A program made the position numbers and the translations under genes. From NCBI RefSeq assembly GCF_014930365.1, contig NZ_JABXWI010000001.1:755958-819957 (forward strand): DNA of 64,000 nucleotides, given 5' to 3'. Source of the DNA: Streptomyces caniscabiei. Lineage in GTDB: Bacteria > Actinomycetota > Actinomycetes > Streptomycetales > Streptomycetaceae. Within the stretch, counting starts at the first letter, position 1. Every line of letters starts with the position of its first letter. The notes below the pieces were generated by a model. The model did no database searches. It worked only from the letters and a program-made list of their open reading frames with translations, and had not been told where the DNA came from. Positions 15,756 through 23,734 of this stretch are shown in pieces.

Positions 15756-16756
15756 GCGTCGCCGTGCTGGTGCCGTGGCGCCCCGACGGTGGTCCACGAC
15801 AGGCTGTGTGGGCGTGCGTGCGGGCCCGGTGGGAGGCGATCCATCCCAGCTGGGAGATCGTCACTGGAGCCTGTCCTGACGGCCTCTGGTCGAAGGGCGC
15901 GGCGGTTGCCGATGCGCTGCGGCAGACGGCCGCAGAGGTGCTGATCGTCGCGGATGCCGACGTGTGGAGCGTCGGGACGCCGTTCGCCGTCGAGGAGGTG
16001 CGTACCGGCCGGGCCCGGTGGGCGATGCCTCACCAGCTCGTACGCCGCCTGACCCCGGAGGCGACGCAGGCGGTCCTGGCGGGTGCCGCGATGTCCGGCC
16101 AGCCGACGCAGGAGACCCACCCTGGGACGCCTGGTGGCGGCCTGGTCGTCCTCTCGCGGGACGTCCTCGAAGGCGTCCCCATGGACCCGGCCTTCACCGG
16201 CTGGGGCCAGGAAGACCAAGCGTGGGCTCTCGCCCTTCAGACGCTGGCTGGCCCCATGTGGCGCGGCGACTCTGACCTGTTCCACCTGTGGCACCCGCCC
16301 GCCCCGCGCCGGTCCCGCGCGGTCGGCTCGGCTGAGTCTCTGGCCCGCTACCGCCGCTACCAGGCCGCCTCCGGGCAGACCGCGCAGATGCGGGCGCTGG
16401 TGGCCGAGTTCTGTCCGACCCCGCTGGAGGGATCCCCCATGACGTACAGGTACCGCAACGCGAACACGGGCGACGAGGTCGAGTACCGGCACCGCAACGC
16501 CCGGCTGGAGATGCTGCCCAACTGGTCGCGGGTCGCCGCGCCGCAGCCGGTGAAGGCCCCGGAGCCCAAGACCCCGGAACCGCCCGCCCAGGACCCGCCG
16601 AGCAGCAGCCCGCCGGCAGAGCCGTCGGCGCGGGACTCCAAAGCCGCCTGGGTGGAGTACGCCACCAGCCGCGCCCAAGACTCCGACGAGGCCGCCGCGA
16701 TCGCCGCCCTCACCAAGGCCGAACTCATCCACCGCTACGGCCCGAAGGAGGCCTGA
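15752..16756 (+). CDS. Galactosyltransferase-type GT2 fused to a phage structural domain
   Basis: The 334-residue protein has two parts. Residues 1-225 are a GT-A glycosyltransferase: opening AVLVPWRPDGG, metal-binding D68 and D70 in LIVADADVW, PGGGLVVLSRDV, and GWGQEDQAW (residues 150-158), the galactosyltransferase C-terminal signature. Residues 230-334 begin MTYRYRNANTGDEVEY and continue through a Pro-rich linker to a helical end. This second part resembles the stand-alone small protein often placed after the coat gene in actinophages. No stop separates them. Fusion could tether the transferase to the head; an internal start could also release the second part alone. Confidence 0.8.
   Translation: MSVAVLVPWRPDGGPRQAVWACVRARWEAIHPSWEIVTGACPDGLWSKGAAVADALRQTAAEVLIVADADVWSVGTPFAVEEVRTGRARWAMPHQLVRRLTPEATQAVLAGAAMSGQPTQETHPGTPGGGLVVLSRDVLEGVPMDPAFTGWGQEDQAWALALQTLAGPMWRGDSDLFHLWHPPAPRRSRAVGSAESLARYRRYQAASGQTAQMRALVAEFCPTPLEGSPMTYRYRNANTGDEVEYRHRNARLEMLPNWSRVAAPQPVKAPEPKTPEPPAQDPPSSSPPAEPSARDSKAAWVEYATSRAQDSDEAAAIAALTKAELIHRYGPKEA
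16439..16756 (+). CDS. Nested 105-aa phage head protein, internal start
   Basis: Inside the fused transferase gene, ATG 16439 is preceded by ctggagg at a suitable distance (GGAGG ends about eight bases before). The product would be a complete 105-residue protein: a basic N-terminal beta part (MTYRYRNANTGDEVEYRHRN), a Pro-rich linker and a C-terminal helical piece ending LTKAELIHRYGPKEA. Free-standing proteins of this kind follow the coat gene in many Streptomyces phages. Internal initiation is inferred from the site and family size; it has not been shown. Confidence 0.5.
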   Translation: MTYRYRNANTGDEVEYRHRNARLEMLPNWSRVAAPQPVKAPEPKTPEPPAQDPPSSSPPAEPSARDSKAAWVEYATSRAQDSDEAAAIAALTKAELIHRYGPKEA

Positions 16757-16759
16757 CCC

Positions 16760-17206
16760 ATGGCGGACATCGTCTTCAATCAGGCGCTGGGCCGCCTCGC
16801 CCACTACGCCTCCCTGCCGGCCGCAAGCGACGGCCTGGTCCTGGTCCTCTTGGAAGCGGCTGGTCTCGTGTCGGACGCCACGATGCGGGACTACGACACT
16901 CTGGACGCGATCCTCGCGGGCGCGTCCAACGAGCAGACCGACATGGGCCGCAAGGCCCTGGCGTCAGTCACGGTCACGGTCGACGACGCCAACGACCGGG
17001 TCGCAATCGACGCCGCCGACGTGACGTGGACCGCGACGAGCGGCAACACCGTGGGCGCCGCGGTCATCTGCTACGACCCCGACATCGGGGCGGGCACGGA
17101 CGCCGACCTGGTACCGCTGACCAAGCACGACTGCGTGATGACGCCGGACGGCACCGACTTCACGCTGACCGTCAGCGATATCGCGCGGGCCACCTCAGCC
17201 GCATAG
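16760..17206 (+). CDS. Hypothetical head-region protein (148 aa)
   Basis: Begins three bases after the fused transferase gene with its ribosome binding site (aaggagg) inside that gene. The N-terminal part (FNQALGRLAHYA then LVLVLLEAAGLVSDATMRDY) is helical. The C-terminal part (VTVTVDDANDRVAIDAADVTW onward) is beta-rich and ends in a small domain rich in Thr and Asp. Such two-part proteins sit near the connectors in many actinophages and may be head decoration or fiber-like proteins. No reliable family name can be given. Confidence 0.65.
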   Translation: MADIVFNQALGRLAHYASLPAASDGLVLVLLEAAGLVSDATMRDYDTLDAILAGASNEQTDMGRKALASVTVTVDDANDRVAIDAADVTWTATSGNTVGAAVICYDPDIGAGTDADLVPLTKHDCVMTPDGTDFTLTVSDIARATSAA

Positions 17207-17221
17207 AGGGGGTGAGCCCGG

Positions 17222-18193
17222 GTGGCGTTGCTGGAGACGGTGCAGGACAACTTCAACGACAACGCGATCGACGGAACGCTGTGGCCCAACTCCTTCGGGA
17301 ACATCTCGGAGGTGGGCGGCAGGGCCCGGGTCGCCTGTGACACCGGCTTCAACGCCTACAGCACAGCCCTCACCTACACCCTCCAGGAATCCTCGGTGTA
17401 TCTGCGCGCGTATTCGCACGCAGGCGGCGGGGCGACGACGGAGGCGTGGGCACAGATCCTGATCAAGAGCAGCACGGGCGGAACCGACTTGGGGTTCGAG
17501 CTGCGCATGACCAGTGACGATCTGGTGTGCTTCTCCCGGACTGGCTACTTCGACCCGGGCGAAGTGGCCGTCCCGTACTCGTCGACGGATCACGCATGGC
17601 TACGAGTTCGCGAGGCTGGCGGAACGGTCTTCTGGGACACCTCCCCGGACGGCGTCGACTGGACGAACCGGCGGTCGGAGACCAGCCCTTCATGGGTCGG
17701 GGATGCGGATCTAGAGTTCCAGCTCATCGCCCACCGCTCCGACGGCGCCGACGACTTCGCCGAGTTCGACAACGTCAACGTCTTCGGCCAGACTCTCGCG
17801 CTCGCCCTGGCCGCCGAGGCGGACACCGCCCGCCCGCTCATCTCGGCCAAGACGCGGGCCCTGGGCGTCGCCGCCGGAACCGACGCCGCGCAGCCCCTCA
17901 GCCGGCACAAGACCTTCGTGCTCGGCGAGGCCGCCGAGACCAGTACGGCCCGGCCACTCGGTGTCAGCAAACGACTGGCCCTCGGCATCGCTACGGGGAG
18001 CGCGACCGCGCGGCCGCTGGTCGGCGGGAAGCGGCTCACGCTCGGTACCGCAGTCGAGACGACTGCCGCACGGCCCCTCGCCACCGTGTTGCAGCGCCCT
18101 GCCGAGTCCCTGACTGCGGGTGTCTCCGGCCCGCTTCTGACGGCCGGTGCCAACGGGCCGACCCTGACGACGTCTGTGAGTGGAGGTGGCTGA
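17222..18193 (+). CDS. Beta-sandwich head or fiber protein with 20-residue repeats
   Basis: The GTG at 17222 follows an agagggggtg site. Residues 1-190 form a lectin/concanavalin-like beta domain: the opening DNFNDNAIDGTLWPN, central FELRMTSDDLVCFSRTGYF and the closing EFDNVNVFGQ resemble phage LamG-like domains. Residues 194-293 are five consecutive 20-residue repeats, and a Gly/Ser/Thr tail ends the protein. A carbohydrate-binding or decoration role at the head or neck is plausible. Its stop overlaps the next start. The repeats make it the most obvious candidate for an extended, possibly modified surface protein. Confidence 0.65.
   Translation: MALLETVQDNFNDNAIDGTLWPNSFGNISEVGGRARVACDTGFNAYSTALTYTLQESSVYLRAYSHAGGGATTEAWAQILIKSSTGGTDLGFELRMTSDDLVCFSRTGYFDPGEVAVPYSSTDHAWLRVREAGGTVFWDTSPDGVDWTNRRSETSPSWVGDADLEFQLIAHRSDGADDFAEFDNVNVFGQTLALALAAEADTARPLISAKTRALGVAAGTDAAQPLSRHKTFVLGEAAETSTARPLGVSKRLALGIATGSATARPLVGGKRLTLGTAVETTAARPLATVLQRPAESLTAGVSGPLLTAGANGPTLTTSVSGGG
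17801..18100 (+). repeat. Five tandem 60-base coding repeats
   Basis: Residues 194-293 of the overlapping gene fall into five units of exactly 20 residues with the core LGxAAETxTARPL followed by about three variable residues and a Lys (for example LGEAAETSTARPL, LGIATGSATARPL). The period is exact in protein but the DNA has drifted, so the repeats are old rather than freshly duplicated. Confidence 0.85.
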
Positions 18194-18861
18194 TGCCTGA
18201 TGTCGGAGACCTCGTCACCGCGTCGCTGACTGTGGATCCCTACGACAACACGACGGATGCGGTGCTGGTGGTGACGCTGCCGGACGGCACCACGGTGAGC
18301 CCGCCTGTGACGGGGTCGGGTGGCGGGCAGACGTGGACGGCGCCGGTCACGTACACCCAGGCCGGTGTGTGGCTGCTGCGGTGGACGGTCACTGGGACCG
18401 GGGCGAGCGTCGAGAACCAGCGGGTCTCCGTGGCACCCACCCCGGGCGCCGGGCTGACGGGCCGGGTCTACGCGACCACAACGCAGCTCGCCAACTACCT
18501 CCAGGCGGCGCCCCCGCTGGACGCGGCCCGGCTGCTGCTGGAGGCGTCCCGGCTCCTGGACCGAGACTTCCTGATCCCGGCCGTGTACGACGTCGACGAC
18601 GACGGTCTGCCGACCGACGCGGAAGTGGCGGCGGCGTTCGCGGAAGCGGTGTGCGCGCAGGTGGAGTTCTGGGAGGAGGTCGGCCCAGAGACCGACATCT
18701 CCGGCCCGCTGGAGGGTGTGACGATCGGCTCGGTGAGTCTCCAGTACGGTGCGGGCGACAACCGGTCGGGGCCGTCGTACTACGCGCCGAAGCTGGCGCG
18801 CGCGCTTGCCTCGCTGCCGTCGTCGAAGTTCCGGTTGACCGTGTCCACGGGGTGCTACTGA
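18193..18861 (+). CDS. Head-tail connector (HK97 gp6-like)
   Basis: ATG 18193 overlaps the previous stop. The 222-residue product has an N-terminal immunoglobulin-like beta domain (residues 1-85, DLVTASLTVDPYDNTTDAV) and a C-terminal helical domain. The helical half contains TTQLANYLQAAPPLDAARLLLEAS and FAEAVCAQVEFWEE, typical of the phage gp6-like adaptor that docks under the portal. The added Ig-like domain is common in Streptomyces phages. It overlaps the next gene by one base. Confidence 0.8.
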   Translation: MPDVGDLVTASLTVDPYDNTTDAVLVVTLPDGTTVSPPVTGSGGGQTWTAPVTYTQAGVWLLRWTVTGTGASVENQRVSVAPTPGAGLTGRVYATTTQLANYLQAAPPLDAARLLLEASRLLDRDFLIPAVYDVDDDGLPTDAEVAAAFAEAVCAQVEFWEEVGPETDISGPLEGVTIGSVSLQYGAGDNRSGPSYYAPKLARALASLPSSKFRLTVSTGCY

Positions 18862-19178
18862 TGGGTAGCATCCCGCCGCGCTTCATGATCCATGAGATCA
18901 CCGTCGAGCCGCCCGCGGGCGAGTCGAGCCGAGGCCCGTTGTACGGGATGCCGACCACAGTGAAGTGCCTCCTCGACGAGCAGACCCGTGCCGTGCGGAC
19001 GCCTGGTGGTGAGCAGGTCACGTCCACGTCGACCGCCTATGCCGGCCTCGGTGAGAACGTGCCGCCGCTGTCGCGGGTGACGCTGCCGGACGGTCGGGTC
19101 ACGAAGGTCATCCAGACCAAGCGGCGCGACGGCAAGAAGCTCGGTACCCCCAACCACCTGGAAATCCAGCTCGAATAG
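18861..19178 (+). CDS. Head closure/neck protein (105 aa)
   Basis: ATG 18861 uses the last base of the previous stop. The small beta-rich chain (FMIHEITVEPP, TTVKCLLDEQTRAV, VTLPDGRVTKVIQTKR) has the size and position of phage head-tail stopper proteins, between the gp6-like adaptor and the gp10-like protein. Function: sealing the portal after packaging and linking head and tail. The assignment rests mostly on order and fold type. Confidence 0.7.
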   Translation: MGSIPPRFMIHEITVEPPAGESSRGPLYGMPTTVKCLLDEQTRAVRTPGGEQVTSTSTAYAGLGENVPPLSRVTLPDGRVTKVIQTKRRDGKKLGTPNHLEIQLE

Positions 19179-19187
19179 GGAGTGCCC

Positions 19188-19538
19188 GTGGCCGCACGCT
19201 TCCAGCTCGACTTCAACGGGGCGACCGTCGCACGGGAGCTGCGTGCCGCAGCCTCGCGTGGCCTGGTGCTCGCTGCCGAGCACGTCCTCACCGAGGCTCA
19301 GGCCGTCGTGCCGCTCGACGAGGGCTACCTCCAGAGCACGGGCACGGCCAGCGTCGACGAAGGCACACTCACGGCGGCAGTGTCGTACGACGGCCCGTAC
19401 GCGGTCCGCCAGCACGAAGAGCTGGACTACCGGCACGCGCCCGGCCGGCAGGCGAAGTACCTCGAAGGGCCGCTCAATGCCGCCCGCTCCGAGGTCGCCG
19501 CGATCATCGCGGCGCAGCTGAGGCGGGCGATGCGATGA
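19188..19538 (+). CDS. HK97 gp10-like neck/tail-completion protein
   Basis: GTG 19188 is chosen over GTG 19182, which overlaps the gggag site. The 116-residue product contains ARELRAAASRGLVLAAEHVLTEAQAVVPLDEGYLQSTG and GPYAVRQHEELDYRHAPGRQAKYLE, a classic gp10-like pattern (helix, P-x-D-x-G-x-L, then a tyrosine/histidine-rich hairpin and GR..KYLE). These proteins join the tail to the head. It overlaps the next gene by four bases. Confidence 0.85.
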   Translation: MAARFQLDFNGATVARELRAAASRGLVLAAEHVLTEAQAVVPLDEGYLQSTGTASVDEGTLTAAVSYDGPYAVRQHEELDYRHAPGRQAKYLEGPLNAARSEVAAIIAAQLRRAMR

Positions 19539-19972
19539 GCACCACCCACGACGCCGACCTCCTCCAGGGCGTCGCCGAACTCCTCGACGCCGAGAACGTC
19601 GGCACCTACGACCCCAGCGGCGCACTGCCGGCCGGGGCCACGGGGATCGTGCTCGGCAAGGTCCCAGACAGCCCAGACCGGGCAATCGGCCTGACCCCGT
19701 ACCCGGTGTCGGACGACGACTCCACGGACACGGTCACCGGCATCCAGGCGCGCATGCGAGCGGGCACGGACCCGGTCGACGTCGTCCAGCTCGCCAACGA
19801 CGTGTTCACCGTCCTGCACAACCGGCGCTCGTACGACGCACACGACGTGCGGGTGGAGATCTCCTGGCGCAACAGCCAGGCGTGGATCGGCCAGGACACC
19901 CACGGCCGCATGGAGCTGGTCGCCAACTACTACTTCCGGACGATCCGGTCCGGGCCCCACCTGATCGACTAG
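19535..19972 (+). CDS. Tail terminator-like protein
   Basis: ATG 19535 overlaps the previous stop (ATGA). The 145-residue product begins with a helical segment (LLQGVAELLDAENVG) and continues as mixed beta strands (IGLTPYPVSDDD, VRVEISWRNSQAWIGQD, MELVANYYFRTIR). This is the size, fold and place of the tail terminator that caps the tail tube before head joining. Direct placement before the major tail protein supports it. Confidence 0.75.
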   Translation: MSTTHDADLLQGVAELLDAENVGTYDPSGALPAGATGIVLGKVPDSPDRAIGLTPYPVSDDDSTDTVTGIQARMRAGTDPVDVVQLANDVFTVLHNRRSYDAHDVRVEISWRNSQAWIGQDTHGRMELVANYYFRTIRSGPHLID

Positions 19973-19981
19973 GAGGACCGC

Positions 19982-20458
19982 ATGTCCACTCCCATCGAGG
20001 AGAACGAGCTCGCACGCGAGTGGCGGGTCGACGTCAACATGGGCACGGAAGAGGTGCCTGACTGGCAGCTGTGCCCCGGCGTCCGCGAGTTCCAGCACAC
20101 GGCCCCGCCGAACATCGAGGACTCCAGCGACTACGACTCCGACGGGTGGGCGGGCAACACCAAGACCGCGCAGTCGTGGGCCCTGGAGATGACCATCCGC
20201 CGCAAGGCGAACAAGACCGTCAAGGTGTTCCACCCGGTGCACGAGGCGATCCGGCTGGCTGCGGACGCGTACGGCGAGGCGAACCTGGTGCACCTGCGCT
20301 GGTACAACCGTGAGGGCCTGCCGGAGGCGTACGAGGGCAAGGCCATCCCGGAGTGGGAGCCTCAGGGTGGCGAGTACACCGCGCTCGGCGAGGTCGCCGT
20401 CAACTTCACCGGCGACGGGCCGCGCACGACGATCGACAACCCGCTCGCGGGCAGCTGA
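19982..20458 (+). CDS. Major tail protein
   Basis: The 158-residue product starts with an aggagg site nine bases before ATG. It has the compact beta architecture of tail-tube proteins: REWRVDVNMGTEEVPDWQLCPGV, then a mid-chain ALEMTIRRKANKTVKVFHP and a C-terminal YTALGEVAVNFTGDGP, the common end strand of siphovirus tube subunits. It is polymerised into the tail tube at a length set by the tape measure protein. One-base overlap with the chaperone gene. Confidence 0.85.
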   Translation: MSTPIEENELAREWRVDVNMGTEEVPDWQLCPGVREFQHTAPPNIEDSSDYDSDGWAGNTKTAQSWALEMTIRRKANKTVKVFHPVHEAIRLAADAYGEANLVHLRWYNREGLPEAYEGKAIPEWEPQGGEYTALGEVAVNFTGDGPRTTIDNPLAGS

Positions 20459-20985
20459 TGGCCGCGCAGTTCGAAGCGCTCGGCGATTTCCTCGACGACT
20501 GGCTTGAGCTGCCGGTGCGCGGCAAGGACGGGCAGACACGTACGTACCGCATCCCGTCACCGCCCGCTGAGGACGGTCTTCGCGTCGAGGAGATCACCAA
20601 GGCGGCAGCGCGGCTCTTCCTGAACGGCGTCTCGCCGGACGAGGAACTCCTCGACGACGACGAGGAGCGGGACCTGTATCGCCTGGTCCTTGGCTCGATG
20701 CATGACGAGATCCTCGCGGACGTGAGCTGGACGCGGTTCCGGCACGTGGCTCTCACGACGATGGTGTGGATCGTCCAGGACCGCGACTCCGCCGCCAAGT
20801 ACTGGTCTGCGGGCGGCGACCCTTCTCGCCTCGCCCCGAACCGGGCGGCCCGTCGGCAGCCGAAGTCTCAGCGCTCGGCATCGGCTGCGGCGAGTACGAC
20901 CCGGTCACGGGGCTCTACGAATGGTACGAAGGCGGGCTCCCGCCAGCGCGGTCGCAAGGGGGCCGGCGGCGCAGGCCGCGGGTAA
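20458..20985 (+). CDS. Tail assembly chaperone, gpG-like frame
   Basis: The 175-residue product has the actinophage chaperone layout: LPVRGKDGQTRTYRIPSPPAEDGL, a helical core with acidic DEELLDDDEERDLYRLVLG and HVALTTMVWIV, then YWSAGGDPSRLAPNRAARR. After that the frame becomes a Ser/Thr/Arg/Gly string without structure, typical of the unshifted end. It overlaps the major tail gene by one base and is followed by the shifted frame. It is thought to coat the tape measure protein before tube assembly. Confidence 0.85.
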   Translation: MAAQFEALGDFLDDWLELPVRGKDGQTRTYRIPSPPAEDGLRVEEITKAAARLFLNGVSPDEELLDDDEERDLYRLVLGSMHDEILADVSWTRFRHVALTTMVWIVQDRDSAAKYWSAGGDPSRLAPNRAARRQPKSQRSASAAASTTRSRGSTNGTKAGSRQRGRKGAGGAGRG

Positions 20986-21185
20986 CCCGGACCGATCTCC
21001 TGGAGCAGTGGCCGCTGGTCGAGGCCGACTTCCAGGAGACATACGGCCTCGACCTGAACACCCCTGGCCTCCTTCGCGCCCGGTCGTGGCGCTGGTTCCT
21101 CACCCGCCTGTACGGGCTGCTCTCCGCAGAGTCCCGTATCAGCCGGCACTTCGCTCCTCCGGAGCCCAAACCACGGAGGAGGTAG
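20835..21185 (+). CDS. Tail assembly chaperone extension, -1 frame (gpGT-like)
   Basis: The -1 frame relative to the chaperone is open from 20766 to 21185 and reads like protein: EYDPVTGLYEWYEGGLPP then RTDLLEQWPLVEADFQ and LLRARSWRWFLTRLYGLL, the standard T-part of actinophage chaperones. It has no ribosome binding site or sensible start of its own and ends five bases before the tape measure start. So it is expected to be made by -1 frameshifting from the upstream frame. The slip site is not certain; the coordinates given are the probable earliest point. One candidate lies around 20835-20841 (C CCG AAC in the upstream frame). Confidence 0.75.
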   Translation, partial: PEPGGPSAAEVSALGIGCGEYDPVTGLYEWYEGGLPPARSQGGRRRRPRVTRTDLLEQWPLVEADFQETYGLDLNTPGLLRARSWRWFLTRLYGLLSAESRISRHFAPPEPKPRRR

Positions 21186-21189
21186 CGCT

Positions 21190-23730
21190 GTGGCGCTCGT
21201 CGTTGGTGAACTCACCGGTGTCATCACCCTCGACGACACGGGGGTGGATCCTGCCCTGCGCCGTGCCGAGCGCGCGATGCGGGACACCGGTGAGCAGATG
21301 GGCGACGACGCCGAACGGGCCGGTCGGCAGGCGGGGGAGAACCTCGGCGAGGGTCTCGTGCGGGGCGCCGACGGGCGGCTGCGGGACATCAACGGCAGGT
21401 TCGTCAGGGCGGTCCGCCAGGCGGGCGACGACGCCACGACCGCCGCCCGTTCCGAGGGCGAGAACACGGGCGAGGCTTTCGGGGACGGTCTCAGCGAAGG
21501 CGCCGAGCAAGGGGGTGACAACGCCTCCGCCGCAGCGGTGAACGGCCTGGAGAAGCTCAAGACGGCGGCGGCTGGCATCGGTCTGGCCGCTGGTGCTGTG
21601 CTGATGGCGTCCATGGCGCAGGCCATGGAGCAGTCGAGGATCACCGGACGCTTGGGCGCGCAGCTCGGCGCCACCCCGGCGGAGGCTCAGAAGTACGGAA
21701 AGATCGCTGGCGCTCTGTACTCGAAGGCGATCACGGAGGACTTCCAGGGCGCGGCCGACGCGATCTCGGCGACGATGCGTGCCGGCCTCCTGCCTCCGGA
21801 CGCGACGAACGCACAGATCGAGTCCATCGCCACCAAGGTCTCCGACCTGGCGACCACCTTCGAACTCGACCTCGGCCAGGCGGCGAACGCCGTCGGCCAG
21901 ATCCTGAAGACCGGGCTCGCGCGGGACGGCGGCGAGGCGCTCGACGTCCTCACCCGCGGACTTCAGGTGATGGGCCCGCGCGCGGACGACATCGCCGACA
22001 CCTTCAACGAGTACTCGACGATCTTCCGGCAGCTGGGTATCTCCGCCGAGGACGCGACCGGGATCATGTCGCAGGGCCTGAAGGCCGGCGCCCGGGACAC
22101 CGACGTGGTCGCGGACTCGCTGAAGGAACTGGTCCTGATCACGCAGGGCGGCGGCGCCGAGGTCGACGCCGCCTTCTCGAAGATCGGCCTGTCCGGCAAG
22201 GAGATGCAGGCGGCGTTCTCGAAGGGTGGTCCGGCGGCCGAGGATGCGCTGGACAAGATTTTCGACGGGCTCCGCAAGATCAAGGACCCTGCGGACAGGT
22301 CAGCTCTGGCGCTGACGCTGTTCGGCACCAAGTCCGAGGACATGCAGAAAGCCTTGTTCGGGATCGACCCGTCGAAGGCTGTGGAAAGCCTCGGCGAGGT
22401 GGGCGGCGCGGCCGACCGGATGGGCGACACCCTGCGGGACAACGCGGGCACGAAGCTGGAGGCCTTCAAGCGGGGCATGCAGCAGAACCTCGTCGACTTC
22501 CTCGGTGGAGCCGTCATCCCCGGTCTGGAGACCTTCCGCAGCAAGGTCGGCGGCGTGTTCGGCCGGATGTGGTCCGAGGCCGGGAAGGGCAGCGAGGGCA
22601 CGGCGGACCGGATCATCAGCTTCTTCGGGCTGCTCGCGCAGAAGGTCGGCTCGAAGCTGGCGGAGCAGGTGCCGAAGGCGATCGAGGGGCTGATGAATTT
22701 CGGCGGGAAGATCGCCGATTTCGTCGCCGCGAACCCGGAGAAGGTGCTGAAGATCGGGCTCATCGCGGCGGCGATCGTCCTCGCGATCGTCGCTCTGCCG
22801 ATCACTGTGGGGGCCGCGCTGTCGGCGGCCGTCGCCATGATCATGATCGGATTCGTACGGAACCTGATCACCGGCCTCAACGACAACCTGCCCAAGTGGT
22901 GGCAGAGCTTCCGGGACTGGGTCTCCGCCAAAGCGGGCGAAGCGGGCAGCATGTTCGCTGCTGTCGGCCTCGCCATCGGGGTCTGGTTCGGGGGCCTGTG
23001 GTCCCGCTACATCGGGGGCCCCGTCTCGCGCGCCTGGTCCTCATTCATCACCAGCGTGCGCGCGCTGCCCGGCCGCACACTGGCGGCGCTGGCCGCGCTC
23101 GGCTCCATCCTCGCCACTGTGTCAGGGAACGCCTGGCAGCGATTCAAGGACGGCGCCTCCCGCAAGGGCACCGAGTTCCTGTCCTGGGTGCGAGGTCTGC
23201 CCGGGCGGGCGAAGTCGGCCCTCGGCAACGTCGGCAGCATCCTGCTGGCCGCCGGCGGCAGCCTCATCCAGGGCTTCATCAACGGCATCAAGGCGAAGAT
23301 CGGCAGCGTTCGCAGCGCAGCGTCGTCCGTCGTCAGCGCGGCCCGGGACTACTTCCCGTTCAGCCCCGCCCGGAAGGGCCCGTTCGCCGGCCGTGGGTAC
23401 ACCACGTACTCCGGCCAGGCCCTGATGGACGGCTTCGCGCAGGGCATCCGCGACAGTTCCGGTCAGGTCGGCCGTGCCCTGGCAGGCATGCCCGGCATGC
23501 CCGATGCGATGGCGGACTCCTCCTTGGGGGCCCTCGCTGCCACCCCGACTCCGGGCGAGCTGGCTGCGGCCAGGACGGCTGGTGGCGCGGGCGCAGGCGG
23601 TACGCGTCCGGGCCAGGTCGTGACGCTACGGGGCGGCGACGCCTGGGGCGACATGGTCATCGAGACGATCCGCGACCGCGTCGGCATCGGCGGCGGCGAC
23701 GTCCAGCTCTACCTCAGCCCGAGGAGGTGA
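21190..23730 (+). CDS. Tape measure protein
   Basis: The 846-residue product starts at GTG 21190 after a ggaggtag site. Features are an N-terminal ITLDDTGVDPALRRAERAMRD helix, Gly/Ala-rich and coiled regions, and the conserved TMP core with AMEQSRITGRLGAQLG and TFNEYSTIFRQLGIS. Hydrophobic spans follow at about 515-560 (VLKIGLIAAAIVLAIVALP), and a C-terminal PFSPARKGPFAGRGY is common in these proteins. It sets tail length; by the usual 1.5 angstrom per residue this gives about 125 nm. It sits directly after the chaperones. Confidence 0.95.
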   Translation: MALVVGELTGVITLDDTGVDPALRRAERAMRDTGEQMGDDAERAGRQAGENLGEGLVRGADGRLRDINGRFVRAVRQAGDDATTAARSEGENTGEAFGDGLSEGAEQGGDNASAAAVNGLEKLKTAAAGIGLAAGAVLMASMAQAMEQSRITGRLGAQLGATPAEAQKYGKIAGALYSKAITEDFQGAADAISATMRAGLLPPDATNAQIESIATKVSDLATTFELDLGQAANAVGQILKTGLARDGGEALDVLTRGLQVMGPRADDIADTFNEYSTIFRQLGISAEDATGIMSQGLKAGARDTDVVADSLKELVLITQGGGAEVDAAFSKIGLSGKEMQAAFSKGGPAAEDALDKIFDGLRKIKDPADRSALALTLFGTKSEDMQKALFGIDPSKAVESLGEVGGAADRMGDTLRDNAGTKLEAFKRGMQQNLVDFLGGAVIPGLETFRSKVGGVFGRMWSEAGKGSEGTADRIISFFGLLAQKVGSKLAEQVPKAIEGLMNFGGKIADFVAANPEKVLKIGLIAAAIVLAIVALPITVGAALSAAVAMIMIGFVRNLITGLNDNLPKWWQSFRDWVSAKAGEAGSMFAAVGLAIGVWFGGLWSRYIGGPVSRAWSSFITSVRALPGRTLAALAALGSILATVSGNAWQRFKDGASRKGTEFLSWVRGLPGRAKSALGNVGSILLAAGGSLIQGFINGIKAKIGSVRSAASSVVSAARDYFPFSPARKGPFAGRGYTTYSGQALMDGFAQGIRDSSGQVGRALAGMPGMPDAMADSSLGALAATPTPGELAAARTAGGAGAGGTRPGQVVTLRGGDAWGDMVIETIRDRVGIGGGDVQLYLSPRR

Positions 23731-23734
23731 CCAG

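Noticed and set aside
17527..18192. Extended frame upstream of the head-tail connector
   Set aside because: Arginine-rich shadow of the repeat protein; ATG 18193 with stop overlap is the natural start.
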